Made by a program: the position numbers and the translations under genes
NCBI GenBank assembly: GCA_017460265.1
Contig: JAFUBJ010000095.1
Coordinates: 1 to 6,312 of the forward strand
Reading direction: 5' to 3'
Length of the DNA: 6,312 nt
Source: Atopobiaceae bacterium
Lineage (GTDB): Bacteria; Actinomycetota; Coriobacteriia; Coriobacteriales; Atopobiaceae
In this document: piece by piece, positions 6,007 to 6,312 of the stretch
Layout of the letters: the number at the start of each line of letters is the position of its first letter
How positions within the stretch are numbered: the first letter of the stretch is position 1
The notes under the pieces: generated by a model
The model's database searches: none
What the model saw: the letters and a program-made list of their open reading frames with translations, nothing else
What the model was told of the DNA's origin: nothing

Positions 6007-6312
6007 CTAGCGGTTGGTGAGCGGGATGATGGCCTCGGCTCCCGCCTCGCCTGCGATGTCTCGGTTGCCGATCCATGTCGGGCGGTGGAGAATCATGCCG
6101 TCTGCGTGGTAGCGGAGACCACCGGCAGCTTGGAACTTTGCGGAGATGATGTTGGAGGCACGTGACTCATAGCTATTGATGAGTGACCTTGCGTATGAGA
6201 CGGCCCCCTCAAGAGCGCTTGTGCTTCCGCTGAAATACGTAACGTGCGATGTCGGTACGCTCCAGACGGCGCTTCTGGCAGACACTGCCGCGTTCACGGC
6301 GCTGGTCGCATC
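6007..6312 (-). CDS. Phage tail tape measure protein, C-terminal end (partial, ends at TAG)
   Basis: The frame enters from beyond position 6312 and gives 101 residues before TAG at 6009-6007. It contains the glycine-rich C-terminal signature of tape measure proteins: a HADGMILHRPTWIGN stretch followed by GEAGAEAIIPLTNR. The family typically shows a G-x-I-x-x-x-P-x-x-IGEAG-x-EAIIPL motif close to its end. Tape measure proteins fill the tail tube, set its length, and are ejected with the DNA. A GTG at 6297 lies in frame, but it is an internal valine, because the frame is open upstream to the window edge. The position just before the tail-tip genes is the usual one. The frame does not naturally end here: coding-quality sequence resumes directly after the TAG (see 5821-6006). 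The identification as tape measure C-terminus is secure; whether the gene is intact is not. Confidence 0.85.
   Translation of the reverse strand, partial: DATSAVNAAVSARSAVWSVPTSHVTYFSGSTSALEGAVSYARSLINSYESRASNIISAKFQAAGGLRYHADGMILHRPTWIGNRDIAGEAGAEAIIPLTNR

Noticed and set aside
5821..6009. TAG reassigned to an amino acid (alternative phage genetic code).
   Set aside because: Only one in-frame TAG is seen in more than 2,000 codons, while recoded phages usually show many in structural genes. Not excluded, but not the leading explanation.
1..6312. Promoters, terminators, tRNAs and attachment sites.
   Set aside because: Genes overlap or abut throughout, and I found no convincing hairpin followed by a T-run, no promoter spacing, and no cloverleaf; the segment looks like the interior of one long late transcript.

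Overview
The window is a late-gene segment of a tailed phage or prophage of siphovirus type. All genes are on the minus strand, so transcription runs from position 6312 towards position 1. The DNA is GC-rich (hand count about 70% over 3001-3300), lysine is mostly AAG, codons favour C or G in the third position, and the visible Shine-Dalgarno sequences are strong AGGAGG types. This fits a phage of a high-GC Gram-positive host. A Coriobacteriia-like gut actinobacterium is my guess from the style of the tail proteins; no host gene is present to prove it.

Layout in transcription order: (1) the C-terminal end of the tail tape measure protein, running in from outside the window. It is stopped by TAG at 6007-6009, but its reading frame clearly continues to a TAA at 5821. 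(2) An 802-residue tail-tip protein (5828-3420) that starts with two ricin-type beta-trefoil lectin domains and ends in a domain that probably anchors it to the tail. It sits where siphophages usually keep the distal tail protein. (3) A 370-residue tail hub / Tal-like protein (3420-2308). (4) A long tail fibre or baseplate protein with a GTG start at 2307 that is open to position 1 (769 codons seen, unfinished). It has an N-terminal baseplate-attachment region, about 41 pentapeptide-like repeats, a two-segment coiled coil, and the start of a probable carbohydrate-binding domain.

The genes are packed with almost no spacing. There is an 8-nt overlap between the continued tape measure frame and the lectin gene, a 1-nt TGATG overlap between lectin gene and hub, and directly abutting TAA-GTG between hub and fibre. 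They should be cotranscribed and translationally coupled. The order tape measure, Dit-position protein, hub, fibre is the classical tail-tip assembly order. Together the products would set tail length, close the tail tip, and carry two separate host-binding devices: the double lectin and the fibre tip.

The main oddities are the in-frame TAG in the tape measure gene, the double ricin lectin with a tryptophan ladder, the three-register pentad repeat, and a sharp GC drop (about 47% over 1-300) at the end of the fibre gene. That drop suggests an exchanged receptor-binding tip. I see no RNA gene, CRISPR array, insertion sequence, promoter or terminator, and no credible gene on the plus strand. Nothing over 300 bases is non-coding.
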